A DNA stretch of 64,000 nucleotides from Conchocele bisecta (GCA_029237695.1 CM055265.1:82640447-82704446), one strand, 5' to 3'. Positions 9,721 through 20,810 are shown, counted from the stretch's first letter. Notes: generated from the letters alone by a model not told the origin. Made by a program: numbers and translations.

Positions 9721-9955
9721 ATGCAGGCGGATCCAGGATTGCAGGTTAGGGGGGGCGGGGTGGCCCTCATAGTTTACTATATTTTCCAACTAGCACTGCT
9801 AGGGGGGTCCGGCAATATGCCCTCCGGAATATTTTTGACATCTACATCCAATTTTGCTGCATTCTGGGGCGCATGTAGAGCAAAAACGTCTTTACTCACC
9901 AAATTTTAGGGGTGGGGGGGCGCCGGGTTTTCGCCTTCCTGAATCTGCCTTTGTT
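9721..9955. repeat. GGCGGATCCAG / G-rich dispersed repeat
   Basis: Starts GGCGGATCCAGGATTGCAGG with a G-rich run and GGGGGGTCCGGCAATATGCC, and ends in another G-rich stretch and GAATCTGCC. Similar to the heads at 23523 and 46564. Confidence 0.5.
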
Positions 9956-10213
9956 ATGTATATATGTATTTACGACAGATTGTAAATCTATGCAATATAG
10001 ACTATTTTGTGATACTAAATCTTGTTGTGTTGACTTAATGGTTTGATTTAAGTATGTGACGCCATTAACCTGTACTGAACTGACCATAGCTGTTGACCAT
10101 GTTGACAGACATTTTAATAAATAAATGATTTAAGTCTGTGGAAATCATACATTTAATTTTGTGAGACTTGATTTATTGTGGGTATCAATCACAAAAATCA
10201 CATCTGGAGAACT

Positions 10214-10455
10214 GGGGGCCGTTTCACTAAACTTCGTACGACTAAAATGTCCGTAAGTGCAGAATTATGATAGTCTGTAAATTTCACATTAGCAATGTTT
10301 TCTTGTAAACAATTATTGGATTTACATTTATTGAGCATAGGCTGCATTATGCAGCCTATGCTCAATAAATGTAAATCCATCAAATTAAATTTCCAGACGA
10401 TCCTAAATTTGCACTTACGAACGTTTTAGTCGTTCGAAGTTTAGTGAAACGGGCC
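10214..10455 (-). mobile_element. Rep-A MITE copy 4
   Basis: Nearly perfect central palindrome GAGCATAGGCTGCATTATGC / CAGCCTATGCTC. Type-2 arm first. Right end GTTTAGTGAAACGGGCC. Confidence 0.85.
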
Positions 10456-10909
10456 GGTTGCATGTGACTTGACATGATATACAGGGGTCATATTGAGTTT
10501 ATGAGTAGTGCACGGGTGGAAGACTCGGTCCTTGGGCCCAATAGATGGCTCATTGTAAAACGTTACCCCACCCACCCATGTCCGGCGTACACTCTACATT
10601 ATGGCCTATAGCTGCTATATTATACATATGAATATGTCAATGCATGCGGGTGTGCTTTGCGAACATGAACATGCATTACCATCAGAGATATGACGATGAA
10701 ACCAATAAACTTAAAGATACAGAGACTGTCTGCGTGTCAGGTTTAGAGAGGTTCTGCGGTATTGACATTGGCACTAATTACACGATTTAGCCATTTTCAG
10801 TAAATACATTTATCTTGTGTTTAAGTATCTTTTTTGACCGTATACGTTACATACTGTACTAATTATTTGTCAAAGACGTGTGCTTGGAAATTGGATTGCC
10901 AAATGTCCA
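10456..10909. other. Unassigned stretch between two Rep-A copies
   Basis: No gene recognised. Contains ACCCCACCCACCCATG near 10560 and a single Rep-Q-like end (GTCAGGTTTAGAGAGGTTCT) at about 10735-10756. Confidence 0.3.
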
Positions 10910-11153
10910 GGGGCCCGTTTCACTAAACTTCGTACGACTAAAATGTTCGTGAGCGCAAATTTAGGATCATCAGGAAATTTAAATTGATGGATTTACATTT
11001 ATTGAGCATAGGCTGCATATACAGCCTATGCTCAATAAATGTAAATCCAATAATTGTTTGCAAGAAAACTTTGTTCACGTGAAATTTACAGACTATCATA
11101 CTTTTGCACCTACGAACATTTTAGATGTACGAAGTTTAGTGAAACGGCCCCCA
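10910..11153 (+). mobile_element. Rep-A MITE copy 5
   Basis: GGGGCCCGTTTCACTAAACT to GTTTAGTGAAACGGCCCCC with an intact GCATATACAGCCTATGCTC centre. Type-1 arm first. Confidence 0.85.
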
Positions 11154-11613
11154 GTGCCTTAGTAGGAGACACGAGGATTGTCACGACGTGGTAAGACATT
11201 AACGAATACTTGCGAAGTTGCGCCCAAGTGGTCATCTTCACGACACATCAGAAACACTTTGTCAGAAATAATCAGTATGGTAATCAAATTAAATTATCCG
11301 GTTGCATTATCAAACGTCTTTAATAACTGATTAAGACTTTGACTTCCGATGGTCTCTTCTCATTAGCGACTGTCTGTCGTTTTTCTGAAATGGACGGCCA
11401 CTTGCCACTTCAAGCCCTTCTGCTGTTATAATTTCATCTCCGGTAATAATCATTGGTGGCTAGTCACGGTAAAACGACGATTCTTTTGTTTGCAACCGCA
11501 CAGTCTGATCAGGGCATGCACTGTTTGATATTGCGTTCGGAATATTGCGTGTTTAGTGATTGTATCGCTACGTGAAAAAAAAAAATAAGTCCATTTTTTA
11601 TTTTTCCGCAATG
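11154..11613. other. Unassigned intergenic stretch
   Basis: Mixed composition with a short Rep-H-like piece (CACAGTCTGATCAGGGCATG, about 11500). I see no exon with credible splice sites. Confidence 0.25.
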
Positions 11614-11617
11614 ACAC

Positions 11618-11845
11618 AATCTGTTCAACAATTCTGCAAACATCAGGAATCCTCTTTTCCGACGTTTCGGCACAACGCCTTTATCAAGGAATTAGTTTCT
11701 ACTAAACGGTAGTGGCATCCATTTTCAGGACATCTAAAATGGATGCCACTTAGCGTTTATTAGAAACTAATTCCTTGATAAAGGCATTATCCGAAACGTC
11801 GGAAAAGTTGCTTACTCTGTTTTTGCAGAATTGTTGAACATTTTT
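11618..11845. mobile_element. 228-bp fold-back element
   Basis: Arms TGTTCAACAATTCTGCAAAC / TTTTTGCAGAATTGTTGAAC, then TTTTCCGACGTTTCGGCACA / CCGAAACGTCGGAAAA, and a tight centre at TGGCATCCATTTTCAGGACA. Arm divergence is moderate. Single copy here. Confidence 0.75.
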
Positions 11846-12032
11846 TACTTACCACAAAACAAACTCGGTATACATGTATTCGCCATCCTGTCCGTCTGTT
11901 CATCTGTCTTTTTAAGATTTGGGCTAAAGTTTTCGGTTGCCTACTATCGGTTACCGTAAGTCGGCTTGGCTTGACACCTCATATGTGGCTGTGACTGGAG
12001 AAATAGGGCTTATAGGTTATGCGACCAGTGTA

Positions 12033-12226
12033 GGGGGCCGTTTCACTAAACATTGTACGACTAAAATGTTCGTAAGTGCAAAATTATGATAATCTGTAAA
12101 TTTCACATTAACAATGTTTTCTTGTAAACAATTGTTGAATTTACATTTACATGCTCAATAAATGTAAATCAATCAATTGAAATTTCGAGAGGATCCTAAA
12201 TTTGAACTTACGAACATTTTAGTCGT
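12033..12226 (-). mobile_element. Rep-A MITE copy 6 (right end truncated)
   Basis: Intact left end, partly deleted centre (ATTTACATTTACATGCTCAA) and a right end that stops at TTTTAGTCGT, where Rep-B starts. The same Rep-A/Rep-B junction occurs at 33274-33284. Confidence 0.8.
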
Positions 12227-12750
12227 GACGAACGTTTGCATCGATTTGCATCAAAGTGTGTTTTACTCAAGAAATAATGAATAATGCATAATGCATACTT
12301 CATTTGTAATACATAATGGTAACACAATATTGCTCGAAATGGAAAGGTAAACAGATCCATGTACAAACAACATAATGTATAAGGTCATGTCATTGTTTTT
12401 CTCTGTTAAGCGTCCACCCGGATGGCCAAAACCTACTTACATATCCGGTAAAAACAAACAAGGCCTTGGAAAAATTATGTTGAAAACTTCCTGAACCCTT
12501 TGCAGGGTTGAGGAAGTTTTTAACATAAATTTAAATTGCCGCTAAATAATAAGAAAACACTCTTATTAAACGTATTACGTGTACATTCATGAACGGATTT
12601 AAAACTTAGACAAGTCCCAAATCAATTTTCATATTACTTCACCAGTAAATAGTGTAAAATAGCATACACAGTTTGTTTGTTTTTTCATAGAGCCACTCTC
12701 AAAACCTACCCGCACGCGGACGCTTAACAGGGGAAGAACTTAGTGATACG
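12227..12750. repeat. Rep-B full-length copy 1
   Basis: Begins GACGAACGTTTGCATCGATT, has the hairpin AACTTCCTGAACCCTTTGCA / GGGTTGAGGAAGTTTTTAAC, and ends CGCTTAACAGGGGAAGAACT. It is about 90% similar by eye to 33284-33795. Confidence 0.8.
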
Positions 12751-12753
12751 CAA

Positions 12754-12770
12754 CCCCCCCCCCCCCCCCC
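12754..12770. repeat. C17 homopolymer
   Basis: Seventeen C in a row directly between Rep-B and Rep-H; the length is likely unstable. Confidence 0.95.
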
Positions 12771-12895
12771 TTGATCCAGATCAGACTGTGCACTGTTCAC
12801 GAGTCCGTCAATGAAGCACCCGTGAATATATTATTTGATTAGGAGATACACTGGTCACAAATTCCATAAGCCCCATTTCTCCAGTCACAGCCACT
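12771..12895. repeat. Rep-H fragment
   Basis: TTGATCCAGATCAGACTGTG to CCATTTCTCCAGTCACAGCC; the left third is missing. Confidence 0.75.
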
Positions 12896-12968
12896 TATAC
12901 GTATTTGTCATCATTCATATTTTCATTCTAGCCCACTCCTGCAGCCTCGACTGACTTGGAAATGTTTG

Positions 12969-13452
12969 TTAAAGGTACATGCCCATTCAGTAGGCACAAC
13001 ATGTTCTTTATAGGAATTAAACTGTATACGGTAATTGTGTCACTATTGTACCAGTTCTAAAAAGTACGAGTGCCCGCTATGCACCATTACCCCACGTATT
13101 GACCGGCAGTATTATACATTTTATATCAGACGTATTTTTCCACACTGATATCAGGGGTGATAACCGTGTTTCCTTAACATGTTGACGGACATTACTATTT
13201 GTTCTCTGTAATTATTATTTTTTTCAGTTGACACATTTAATTAGCATAAATTATTAAAAAATATTCTGCCTCATTTGCATATGAAAATAGCCTGATACCA
13301 CCGCGAGTCACTATCAGTAAAATAAATATTATTAAATGATTATATCTGTATAGCGGGCACTTGTAATTTTTAGAACTGGTGGAATAGTGACACAATTATA
13401 CACTTATTTAATTCCTATAAAGAACATTTTGTGCCTACTGAGTGCCTACATG
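12969..13452 (-). mobile_element. Rep-F full-length copy
   Basis: TTAAAGGTACATGCCCATTC to GTGCCTACTGAGTGCCTACA, reversed relative to 6619-7105. The right TIR is clipped. It carries the internal block GATATCAGGGGTGATAACCG. Confidence 0.8.
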
Positions 13453-13496
13453 ATACATAATCTGAGGCATTTTCTACGGAGCCTCGCATGGGACGT

Positions 13497-14096
13497 ACTG
13501 TCTGTTTCACGAAAGCTGCCCAAATTTTACGGCTATTAAAAACAATATTTTTTTTGATAATATTAAATTAAAGGAAAATTTAAGAATGAGCCTTCTTTTT
13601 ATTTCGTGAAATTTTGTCAAATATTGATTTTATTACGAAAATTTGATTTCTCTATGGGAATTTAACATGGGGGAAAAAGAGGTAAGGAAGTGTGTCAAAC
13701 AACGAAACATTTTGGAAATTAAGTGTGGGAGGAGTCAAACAACGAAACATTTTGGAAATTGACTCCGAAACCTGACTAGATAGCTTGGATATGATCTAAC
13801 TAAGAAAACAAAAGTTAAATTTTAAAAATCGGTCCAGTATTTCTGAAATTCAAAAAAGTTTCCCCATGTTAAATCCCCATAGACATCTTCACTCCGTACT
13901 CCGTGAAGATGTCTATGGGGATTTAACATGGGGACATTGTTTTTTCGCAATAAAATCAATATTTGCTAAATTTCACGAAATAAAAAGAAGGCTCATTCTT
14001 AATTTTTCCTTTAATTTAATATTATCAAAAGAAATCTTGTTTTTGAATTGTTTATATAGCCGTAAACTTTGGGCAGTTTTCGTGAAACAGACAGTA
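13497..14096. mobile_element. Rep-K fold-back (600 bp)
   Basis: ACTGTCTGTTTCACGAAA at the left returns as TTTCGTGAAACAGACAGT at the right. Inner arms (GAGCCTTCTTTTTATTTCGT) pair over about 150 bp, and a second tight hairpin, CCCCATAGACATCTTCAC / GTGAAGATGTCTATGGGG, sits at 13875-13922. A direct repeat of CAAACAACGAAACATTTTGG occurs at 13696 and 13737. Related to 55541-56070. Confidence 0.75.
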
Positions 14097-14103
14097 GACT
14101 TCT

Positions 14104-14355
14104 TTTTTATTAATTCGTTCCCACGAAATAACAATTCGTTCACTGAGTTTAACAATTCGTTCCCACGAAATAACAATTCGTTCCCTAGTTTAACAATTCG
14201 TTCCCACGAATTAACAATTGGTTCCCACGAATTAGCAATTTGTTCCATCAATTTAACAATTCGTTCCCTCGAATTAACAATTCGTTCCCACGATATAACA
14301 ATTCGTTCTCAACGAAATTGTTATATCGTGGGAACGAATTGTTCAACGAATTGTT
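14104..14355. repeat. ~20-bp minisatellite, first part, with internal inversion
   Basis: About ten units of the type AACAATTCGTTCCCACGAAT. At about 14308 the array flips to the reverse complement (GTGGGAACGAATTGTT), forming a hairpin. It is split by the SINE at 14356. Confidence 0.8.
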
Positions 14356-14822
14356 GCCCCGTGCAGGCACCGGGGCGAGATCAACTGATCCTGAGAATAG
14401 TGCTGCAGTAGCCATTGCTTGTCGTAAAAGGCGACTAAACTGGCTTAACGATTGGGTTCATACTTTCCGGAACCCACTATACCGGATTTGGCCCTCATGT
14501 ACATTTTTGGCTTTCTTGTATGTGAGAGTTGAGTCGGGTTATGCCCCATATATAAAAGTAAGATTAGTGCTAATCCTATTACTTTTAGGGGATGGGATAA
14601 ATGATGCTGGTGTGGCGAGGGCCTGGCACCAGATCAGGTTGTTCTAATTTCAGGACTGAATATATATTTTGATTGTAAATATTGAGTTCTGAAGTTGGGA
14701 TTTACCCCCCTTGGACAGGTGGATACGGGACTCGACCCCGTTGACCCGTCTGCGTGTAGACTCCCTGAGGCTTGTACCTCTATGTCAGAAAAGCGGACGT
14801 TAAACCCTATTCACTCACTCAC
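14356..14822 (+). mobile_element. Full-length SINE with (CACT)n tail and 13-bp target duplication
   Basis: Flanked on both sides by TCAACGAATTGTT (14343-14355 and 14823-14835), a clean target-site duplication. The head has GCTTGTCGTAAAAGGCGACT and a weak B-box-like GGGTTCATACT; the tail is TTAAACCCTATTCACTCACT. No coding potential. Pol III origin is inferred from the structure; the parental RNA gene is unclear. Confidence 0.75.
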
Positions 14823-14922
14823 TCAACGAATTGTTAAATCGTGGGAACGAATTGTTAATTCGAGGGAACGAATTGTTAAATTGATGGAAATAATTGTTAT
14901 TTCGTGGGAACGAATTAATAAA
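14823..14922. repeat. ~20-bp minisatellite, second part (inverted units)
   Basis: Continuation of the array at 14104, in the orientation AATCGTGGGAACGAATTGTT. Units vary at the GTGG/GAGG/ATGG position. Confidence 0.75.
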
Positions 14923-14959
14923 AAAAATCCATTTCCTCTAAGGAATGTTTATCATTAAA

Positions 14960-15398
14960 ATAGTGTTTAACCTTTACCTACATTGTATTTTAGACATGGG
15001 TAGGTAGGTAGGTAAATTATATAATTATATTATTTTAATTGAGATTGTCAATACAGCGGACCGACTCGATTATAACTGTATTATTTCAATTTGCGGACGT
15101 CTTGACCCACGGTAACATGGTCGCGAAAATAAAAATAATCTATTTTTTGGAAAACGAAATATAAACTGAGTTGGGGCGAAACATTCGGGTCGGGCGGTAA
15201 AGGGCAACACATATAATTTTAATTTAGGCCTGAGGATATTCTTGCCTTCTGATCAGGGTATACGCCAGGGTATGGGGTCCCGTGGTCTATTGTTTTGTCT
15301 GGAGTCATGGCGGCGCCCATGAGGTCTAGGATAAATCTTATTTTTCATCAATACGACTGCGGTTTCTTCCTTTTAATGATGACCATGTTCCAGTCGTT
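14960..15398. other. Unassigned stretch
   Basis: Includes a short (GTAG)n run at 15000-15014. No recognisable gene or repeat. Confidence 0.3.
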
Positions 15399-15541
15399 AA
15401 TACCAATGCCAAATTTAGCAGAATTACATACTTGTGTAGTTAGTCTGAACATTCTGCAGAGAAATTTGAATCCATCGGATTCAAATTTCTCCGCAGAAAG
15501 TCCAGACTAACTACACAAGTAATGCTGCTAAATTTGGTATT
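15399..15541. mobile_element. 143-bp fold-back element
   Basis: AATACCAATGCCAAATTTAG / CTAAATTTGGTATT ends. Arms include ACTTGTGTAGTTAGTCTG and its complement. Centre AATTTGAATCCATCGGATTC. Confidence 0.8.
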
Positions 15542-15722
15542 CCACAGGCCCCCGCGTGTCATTCGTGTTGCGCACTCTCCCTCCAATTAACGGTCGGCGG
15601 CGGCTTTGAACTCATTAACCAAATTAATAGCTACTGTGTACACTGTCGCTCTAGGTGCCATTCAGAAGTGATACATTTGAAACATGAAGTTGTATTTAGA
15701 TATCACCTGTCCGTTGATATTT

Positions 15723-15974
15723 GAGACACGCCGTGGGATTTTGTACCTTCGGACATCTGCGTTATTCAGTTTCATTAAATACGTTTACACAATTTACAAT
15801 ATTTTTCATTAATAAAGTCAAAAGTTGACAAAAATGTCAGAGTACATGCGGAATTATGCTCTGAAATTTGTGTCAACTTCTGAAGTCATTTACGGAAAAT
15901 ATCCCATTTTCTGTAAACAAATTTCATGAAATATCGCAGAAGTCCGTATGTACAAAATCCCATGGCGTGTCTCA
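15723..15974. mobile_element. Rep-L fold-back copy 1
   Basis: Ends GAGACACGCCGTGGGATTTT / AAATCCCATGGCGTGTCTC. Inner arms TACAATATTTTTCATTAATA and a small centre GTACATGCGGAATTATGCTC. The best-preserved copy of the family here. Confidence 0.8.
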
Positions 15975-16087
15975 TTTGTATATACGGTTGACTGGAGGTC
16001 ATCCGTACATGTCATCTGGGTGCGAGGGCGTCGTCAGGGAAGGTTCTATGGGTTCGTACGAACCCTCTTCTTTGGAGCCAGCTTGAT

Positions 16088-16425
16088 TATTATGCCCTAC
16101 CACGATAGTGGAGGGGGCATTTAGTGTTACCCTCGTCCGTCCCGTCCCGTGCTTCCTTCCACGGATATTCAGGGTTAATACACGCATTGCATTGCTATAA
16201 TGGTCCTCTATCGCCCTGTGTCAAATACACGTTCGTCATGCCCCCGCTAAGCCCAGGGTGAAGGTCACATATTTAATACGTTAACAACTTTAACGCTTGG
16301 GTAAGTGTCTTATAATTTCCTTTCACGGATATTCGTCATATGTCACACACGCATTGCTCTAGGTCAAGGTCACATACTTGGTGCGTCAAAAACGTTAACG
16401 GTCGGGTAAATGTCTCATTTCCAGT
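16088..16425. repeat. Rep-J copy 2
   Basis: TTATTATGCCCTACCACGAT, GGGGGCATTTAGTGTTACCC, then CCCGCTAAGCCCAGGGTGAA. Internal block duplicated as at 1661-2090, but shortened. Confidence 0.65.
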
Positions 16426-16565
16426 GTTCTTACATCACAACCCCCAACACATTTTAAATGATATCCATTTCCGATTAAACGTTTCTAACAAAGGTTAGAC
16501 CCTGTACCCCTTACATATTCCAGTTGCTGCCCAGCTGAAAGTCGAACCGCCTTTTCAAAAATTCT

Positions 16566-16679
16566 GGGGCCCGTTTCACTAAACTTCGTACTACTAAAAT
16601 GTTCGTTAGTGCAAATTTAGGATCGTCTGTAAATTTCAATTGATGGATTTACATGTATTGAGCATAGGCTGCATATACG
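16566..16679 (+). mobile_element. Rep-A half copy capped by a satellite
   Basis: Left arm only: GGGGCCCGTTTCACTAAACT to GAGCATAGGCTGCATATACG, ending exactly at the hairpin centre, where a tandem array starts. No right arm follows the array. Confidence 0.8.
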
Positions 16680-16682
16680 TTT

Positions 16683-17730
16683 TCCATACATTCAAGCAGA
16701 ACAGATCAGAACAGAACTGTTCTGTTCAGAAGTTGTCCATACATTCAAGCAGAACATATCAGAACCGAACTGTTCAGAAGTTGCCCACACATTCAAGTAG
16801 AACAGATCAGAACAGAACTGTTCTGTTCAGAAGTTGCCCATACATTCAAGTAGAACAGATCAGAACCGAACTGTTCAGAAGTTGCCCATACATTCAAGCA
16901 GAACAGATCAGAACCGAACTGTTCAGATGTTGCCCATACATTAAAGTAGAACAGTAGAACAATTGTTAGTAGAACAGTCAACAGAACTGTTCTGTTCAGA
17001 AGTTGCCCATACATGCAACAACTTCAGTATTAGAACAGATCAGAACAGATCTGTTCTAAAGTTCAGCAGAATGCAAGATTGCCCACATTCAAGTAGAGAT
17101 CAGAACAGAACTGTTCAGATGTTATTCATACAATCAAGCAGAACAAGTTCAGAGTTGCCCATTCAAGCAGAACAGATCAGAACCGAACTGTTCAGATGTT
17201 GCCCATACATTAAAGTAGAACAGATCAGAACAGAACTGTTCTGTTCAGAAGTTGCCCATACATTCAAGTAGAACAGATCAGAACAGAACTGTTATGTTCA
17301 GAAGTTGCCCATACATTCAAGTAGAACAGATCAGAACAGAACTGTTCAGATGTTGCCCATACATTCAAGCAGAACAGATCAGAACCGAACTGTTCAGATG
17401 TTGCCCATACATTCAAGTAGAACAGATCAGAACAGAACTGTTCTGTTCAGAAGTTGCCCATCATTCAATCAGTAGTTACAGATAACAGACAGAACTGTTC
17501 GTGTTCAGAGAAATTGAACCCGATCACATTCAAGTAGAACAGATCAGAACCGAACTGTTCAGATGTTGCCCATACATTCAAGCAGAACAGATCTGAACAG
17601 AACTGTTCTGTTGCCCATACATTCAAGCAGAACAGATCAGAACCGAACTGTTCAGAAGTTACCCATACATTCAAGCAGAACAGATCAGAACCGAGCTGTT
17701 CTGTTTAGAAGTTGTCCACACATTCAACCG
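16683..17730 (+). repeat. 48-53-bp minisatellite (about 20 units) with inner palindromes
   Basis: Unit core CATACATTCAAGCAGAACAG, ATCAGAACCGAACTGTTCAG and AAGTTGCC. Units differ by CAGAACTGTTCTGTTCAG versus CCGAACTGTTCAG, and by AAGTTG versus ATGTTG. Deleted and scrambled units lie at 16950-17160 and 17480-17530. No coding sense, although short frames are open. Confidence 0.9.
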
Positions 17731-17734
17731 AAAC

Positions 17735-18201
17735 TATACTTTAGAGACTTAAACATTTGAAATTCGTTGTCAAAATAAGTTTGACGGAAAAAAAACCCAC
17801 AAAAAACCTTTTTTGCATAAAAATGTAACCGAAAAAGTAGTTCTAAACGTCGACTGACCTACATGTATAGACCCCAGCATCCACATGACATCGCTGGTTC
17901 CTTTTATCCTGCCTTCAGGTGGAATTCTATAATTGGAGCAATTCCATGTGTCTCGCGCTCGGCACGTGCCGATGTAACGACACCTTGGGCGCTCGAATTT
18001 ATGCCGAATCAAATGGAATAACGAGCGCAATATCCAATAATTACAGAACACGAGTACGTTTTTGGGTATCATTGAGAATAATGACACCAATTAAGCCCAC
18101 TGCCCCGTTGTTTATGATTAGAGGGGGTGACTTATCAAAACGACGCGGTTTCTGAAGGAGATAACTGATTTCTATGTAATATGAATTTGGAATCGTCATA
18201 T
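17735..18201. other. Unassigned, somewhat GC-richer stretch
   Basis: Contains CGCTCGGCACGTGCCGATGT and an acceptor-like CCTGCCTTCAG at 17910-17920. The frame after it does not resemble a known protein and no donor is evident. Confidence 0.25.
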
Positions 18202-18398
18202 TTGTGGCTGTGACGGGAGAAATGGGGTTTATTGGATTTGTAACCAGTAGCCGGCGTAGTTCCTGATCAAACAGTGCACTCATGTAGCCTGATAACGATA
18301 TATTATGCTTGGCAGAACAGAAACATGACGGGTGCTTCATTGATGTAATGAGAAACAATACAGATCCTAACACGGCTGTATGACTGTGATGGCAGATC
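18202..18398. repeat. Rep-H left part, interrupted by Rep-E
   Basis: TTGTGGCTGTGACGGGAGAA to ATGGCAGATCAG; continues at 18691 with GAGATAGACTGGTCAC. Expected Rep-H sequence is GATCAGGAGATACACTGGTC. Confidence 0.75.
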
Positions 18399-18690
18399 AG
18401 TAGCCGATTTCATAAAAATTGCAAAGTATACTTATCTAGCAAAGTATACATTGAGGGAGTAATCATTTATTTTTCCCTAAATGCATTATGTCATATCGAA
18501 CTAACGACTGCATATATTTGATGAATACACGTATGCACAGAGTTATTATACTGAATTGATTACATGATCACAGCCAAAATGGCTGTGATAATGTAATACA
18601 TTCAGTATAATAAAAAATAATTAATTTATCCTAAAATTTTAAAATTTCTCCCTTAAAGTATACTTTGCAATGTTGGTGAAATAGGCTACT
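18399..18690. mobile_element. Rep-E fold-back inserted into Rep-H
   Basis: TAGCCGATTTCATAAAAATT to ATAGGCTACTG, central hairpin CACAGCCAAAATGGCTGTG. Removing it restores a continuous Rep-H. Confidence 0.85.
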
Positions 18691-18745
18691 GGAGATAGAC
18701 TGGTCACAAATGCCATGTACCCCTCATTTCTCCAGTGACAGCGTC
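18691..18745. repeat. Rep-H right part after the Rep-E insertion
   Basis: GAGATAGACTGGTCACAAAT and CTCATTTCTCCAGTGACAGC. Confidence 0.75.
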
Positions 18746-19109
18746 ATCTTAGGAATGAGGACAATTAAATGTCATATCGGTCGATTTCTCCGTGTTCTGT
18801 CTCTGTGTATTATCCCCATAACAGGTATAAGAATCATATCGCAAAATGACTTCCCTTCTCATCATCTTAAAACAGTCGCTTTTCCAAGTAGGTGTTAAAG
18901 CCGCATTTTCGCCCCGAGTTTTAAAGGACATGTGGACATCTCTAAACCGTGTGCACCAGTAGTTAGTGTTAATCAGCATGTACGCTTGTTTTCGGTTTAG
19001 TGAGGCTCCACTGTAATTAAGCACTCCATGAACATTTTTTTTGTCATAGTCAGTCGTGAACAGAGTCGACAATGACATAAATGACTGCGAAACCTGTCTA
19101 AATTAAACA

Positions 19110-19369
19110 CAATGGGCTCGCTCCCGTTTCCGTGCCGCGTCAGATATTTTTTCCCATTCACGGCACTAACCTACTATTCTATTTATTCCGTCAACACCTA
19201 CAAATAGCTTTAAAATGCAAACAAATAATCCCAGCCGCATCGGAGAATCGACTATTATGACAACCGCACATATTCATACGCAGTGATTAGGTCGTATTGA
19301 CAGGATATCAAAAATGTTTCACGGCACCGTGTTTCACGGCACATACGCACTGTGTTGACGGGATAAACA
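19110..19369. repeat. Rep-N copy 1 (half)
   Basis: CTCCCGTTTCCGTGCCGCGT, CACGGCACTAACCTACTATT and CACGGCACATACGCACTGTG, matching the right half at 63100-63283. A ~55-bp extra piece (about 19225-19290) interrupts it. Confidence 0.75.
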
Positions 19370-19444
19370 ATATTCGTATGTACATGGTGACAACACACAA
19401 AGACAAGTACATATATTTGAGTGCTCATATATCTGCATACAGTA

Positions 19445-19513
19445 CAGTGCATTCTCTCTAAACCGGACACTCTGGGGAACTCCCATGGTGTCCGGTTTAG
19501 AGAGGTTCCATTG
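19445..19513. mobile_element. Rep-Q Tigger/pogo-like micro-MITE (69 bp)
   Basis: CAGTGCATTCTCTCTAAACC / GGTTTAGAGAGGTTCCATTG inverted ends flanked by TA on both sides, the target duplication of Tc1/mariner-type elements. A single loose end of the same family follows at 19534-19566. Confidence 0.75.
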
Positions 19514-19987
19514 TATTTCGTTAAAATAAACTACAGTGAAACCTCTCTAAACCGGACACCCAGGGTAAATGAGATAAATGACCAAGAAACTAATAATAAT
19601 CAAACATAACTGTAATAGCACAGCTCAGGCTCAGCCAATCAAACCGCTTGCTTTCAAGCAGATAATTCAAGTATTTTGGTAAAATTAACGCAGGCGACAG
19701 TGTACTAATGCCAATAAATACCAAGGAAATATTTTAGACGAAGCGGTCGGCTAATTAAAACAAATCACAGATGTGGTATTATTATGTAGCTGATTCTTTC
19801 TTTTTATGTTCTGTTTGCCTTCTTTACTAATATGACAATATTCCAATTAAGTATCGAATTGATAAGTCCATTGTGATCGTTTTTCATCGCCTTCTATCGT
19901 TTTATGATATTTTGAGTGGGCACTAATGTCCGGAATAGCAACAGTAGCAGTACTCGACAAAACCAGATGTCGTGTTTAATTTCTTCA

Positions 19988-20195
19988 CGCCTAGATTGCG
20001 GGAAACGAAAACTGTCGTCTGATGTTGTTTTATATTTAGTCTTCTTTCTCCATAAAACATGGTCTGACAGCACTTCAGAATCATTTCCTTTGAAAATGAT
20101 TCTTAAGTGCCGTCAAAACCATGTTTTGATGAGAAAGAAGGAAAATAAAAATAAACAGCAGCGGACAAAATTGGATTCATCATTGTAAGGGTTAA
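19988..20195. mobile_element. Rep-D copy 2
   Basis: CTAGATTGCGGGAAACGAAA to ATTGTAAGGGTTAA; arms CATGGTCTGACAGCACTTCA and GTGCCGTCAAAACCATG. Confidence 0.75.
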
Positions 20196-20454
20196 AACGC
20201 CAAATCTAGAGGATAGAATAGCTACCTCATGTACATGCGCAGGAATATGACCTTTAATTACCAATCTTCTGCATAGTTCACAGAGTTTTTTTTCATTTCA
20301 CTAGCACACTATGTACCCTGATACTAGAAACACGAATATTCGTGTCTCTGGTATCGGATGGCATAGGGTTAACTCACACACTTTAATCCTGTGGTTACTG
20401 AAACAAGCAGTGCCAACATCAACCGCTTTCCTGATTTACCATAAACAGCTCGAT

Positions 20455-20688
20455 ACGACGAGCACACTTATAGTTCGCCCTACTTTCTAAGCCAATCACT
20501 GGGCAGCATTGTGCTCCACTTATTTCACATATTACAACGTTTCACCCCAATATGTTATACATTACCAGATTTAATGATTAACCGTTCAACATGAAATGGA
20601 AAATCAATACTGGGATGGGACATTGCATTGTACACTTCACTGAACTATAAATATATTATTGTTCACATTTTGTGCTCCCTCGCATTTA
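20455..20688. repeat. Rep-R copy 1
   Basis: TTATAGTTCGCCCTACTTTC to TTATTGTTCACATTTTGTGC; collinear with 62275-62518 (TTATAGTTCGCCTTACTTTC). It ends where a Rep-F fragment begins. Confidence 0.7.
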
Positions 20689-20731
20689 AAGGTACATGTC
20701 CACTCAGTAGGCACAACATGTTCTTTATAGG
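20687..20731 (+). repeat. Rep-F TIR fragment
   Basis: AAAGGTACATGTCCACTCAG to TTCTTTATAGGAAT, then unrelated palindrome. Confidence 0.65.
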
Positions 20732-20736
20732 AATCG

Positions 20737-20810
20737 GTTCGTCCGCATGTACGGGAAGATAATTCGCGAGCTTCAGCTCGCGGATTATCTCCCCGTACAT
20801 ACGGAGGAAC
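20737..20810. mobile_element. 74-bp palindrome
   Basis: GTTCGTCCGCATGTACGGGA / CCCCGTACATACGGAGGAAC, centre GCGAGCTTCAGCTCGC. Arms about 36 nt with few mismatches. Confidence 0.8.

Noticed and set aside
13866..14411. 181-codon + strand frame
   Set aside because: Runs through Rep-K, the 20-bp minisatellite and into the SINE.
16683..17730. Steroid-receptor response elements (AGAACA..TGTTCT)
   Set aside because: The half-sites are spaced 4, not 3, and occur because of the repeat unit; no nearby gene.
17910..18155. Exon after the acceptor-like CCTGCCTTCAG
   Set aside because: The following frame resembles no family and lacks a donor or a conserved terminus.
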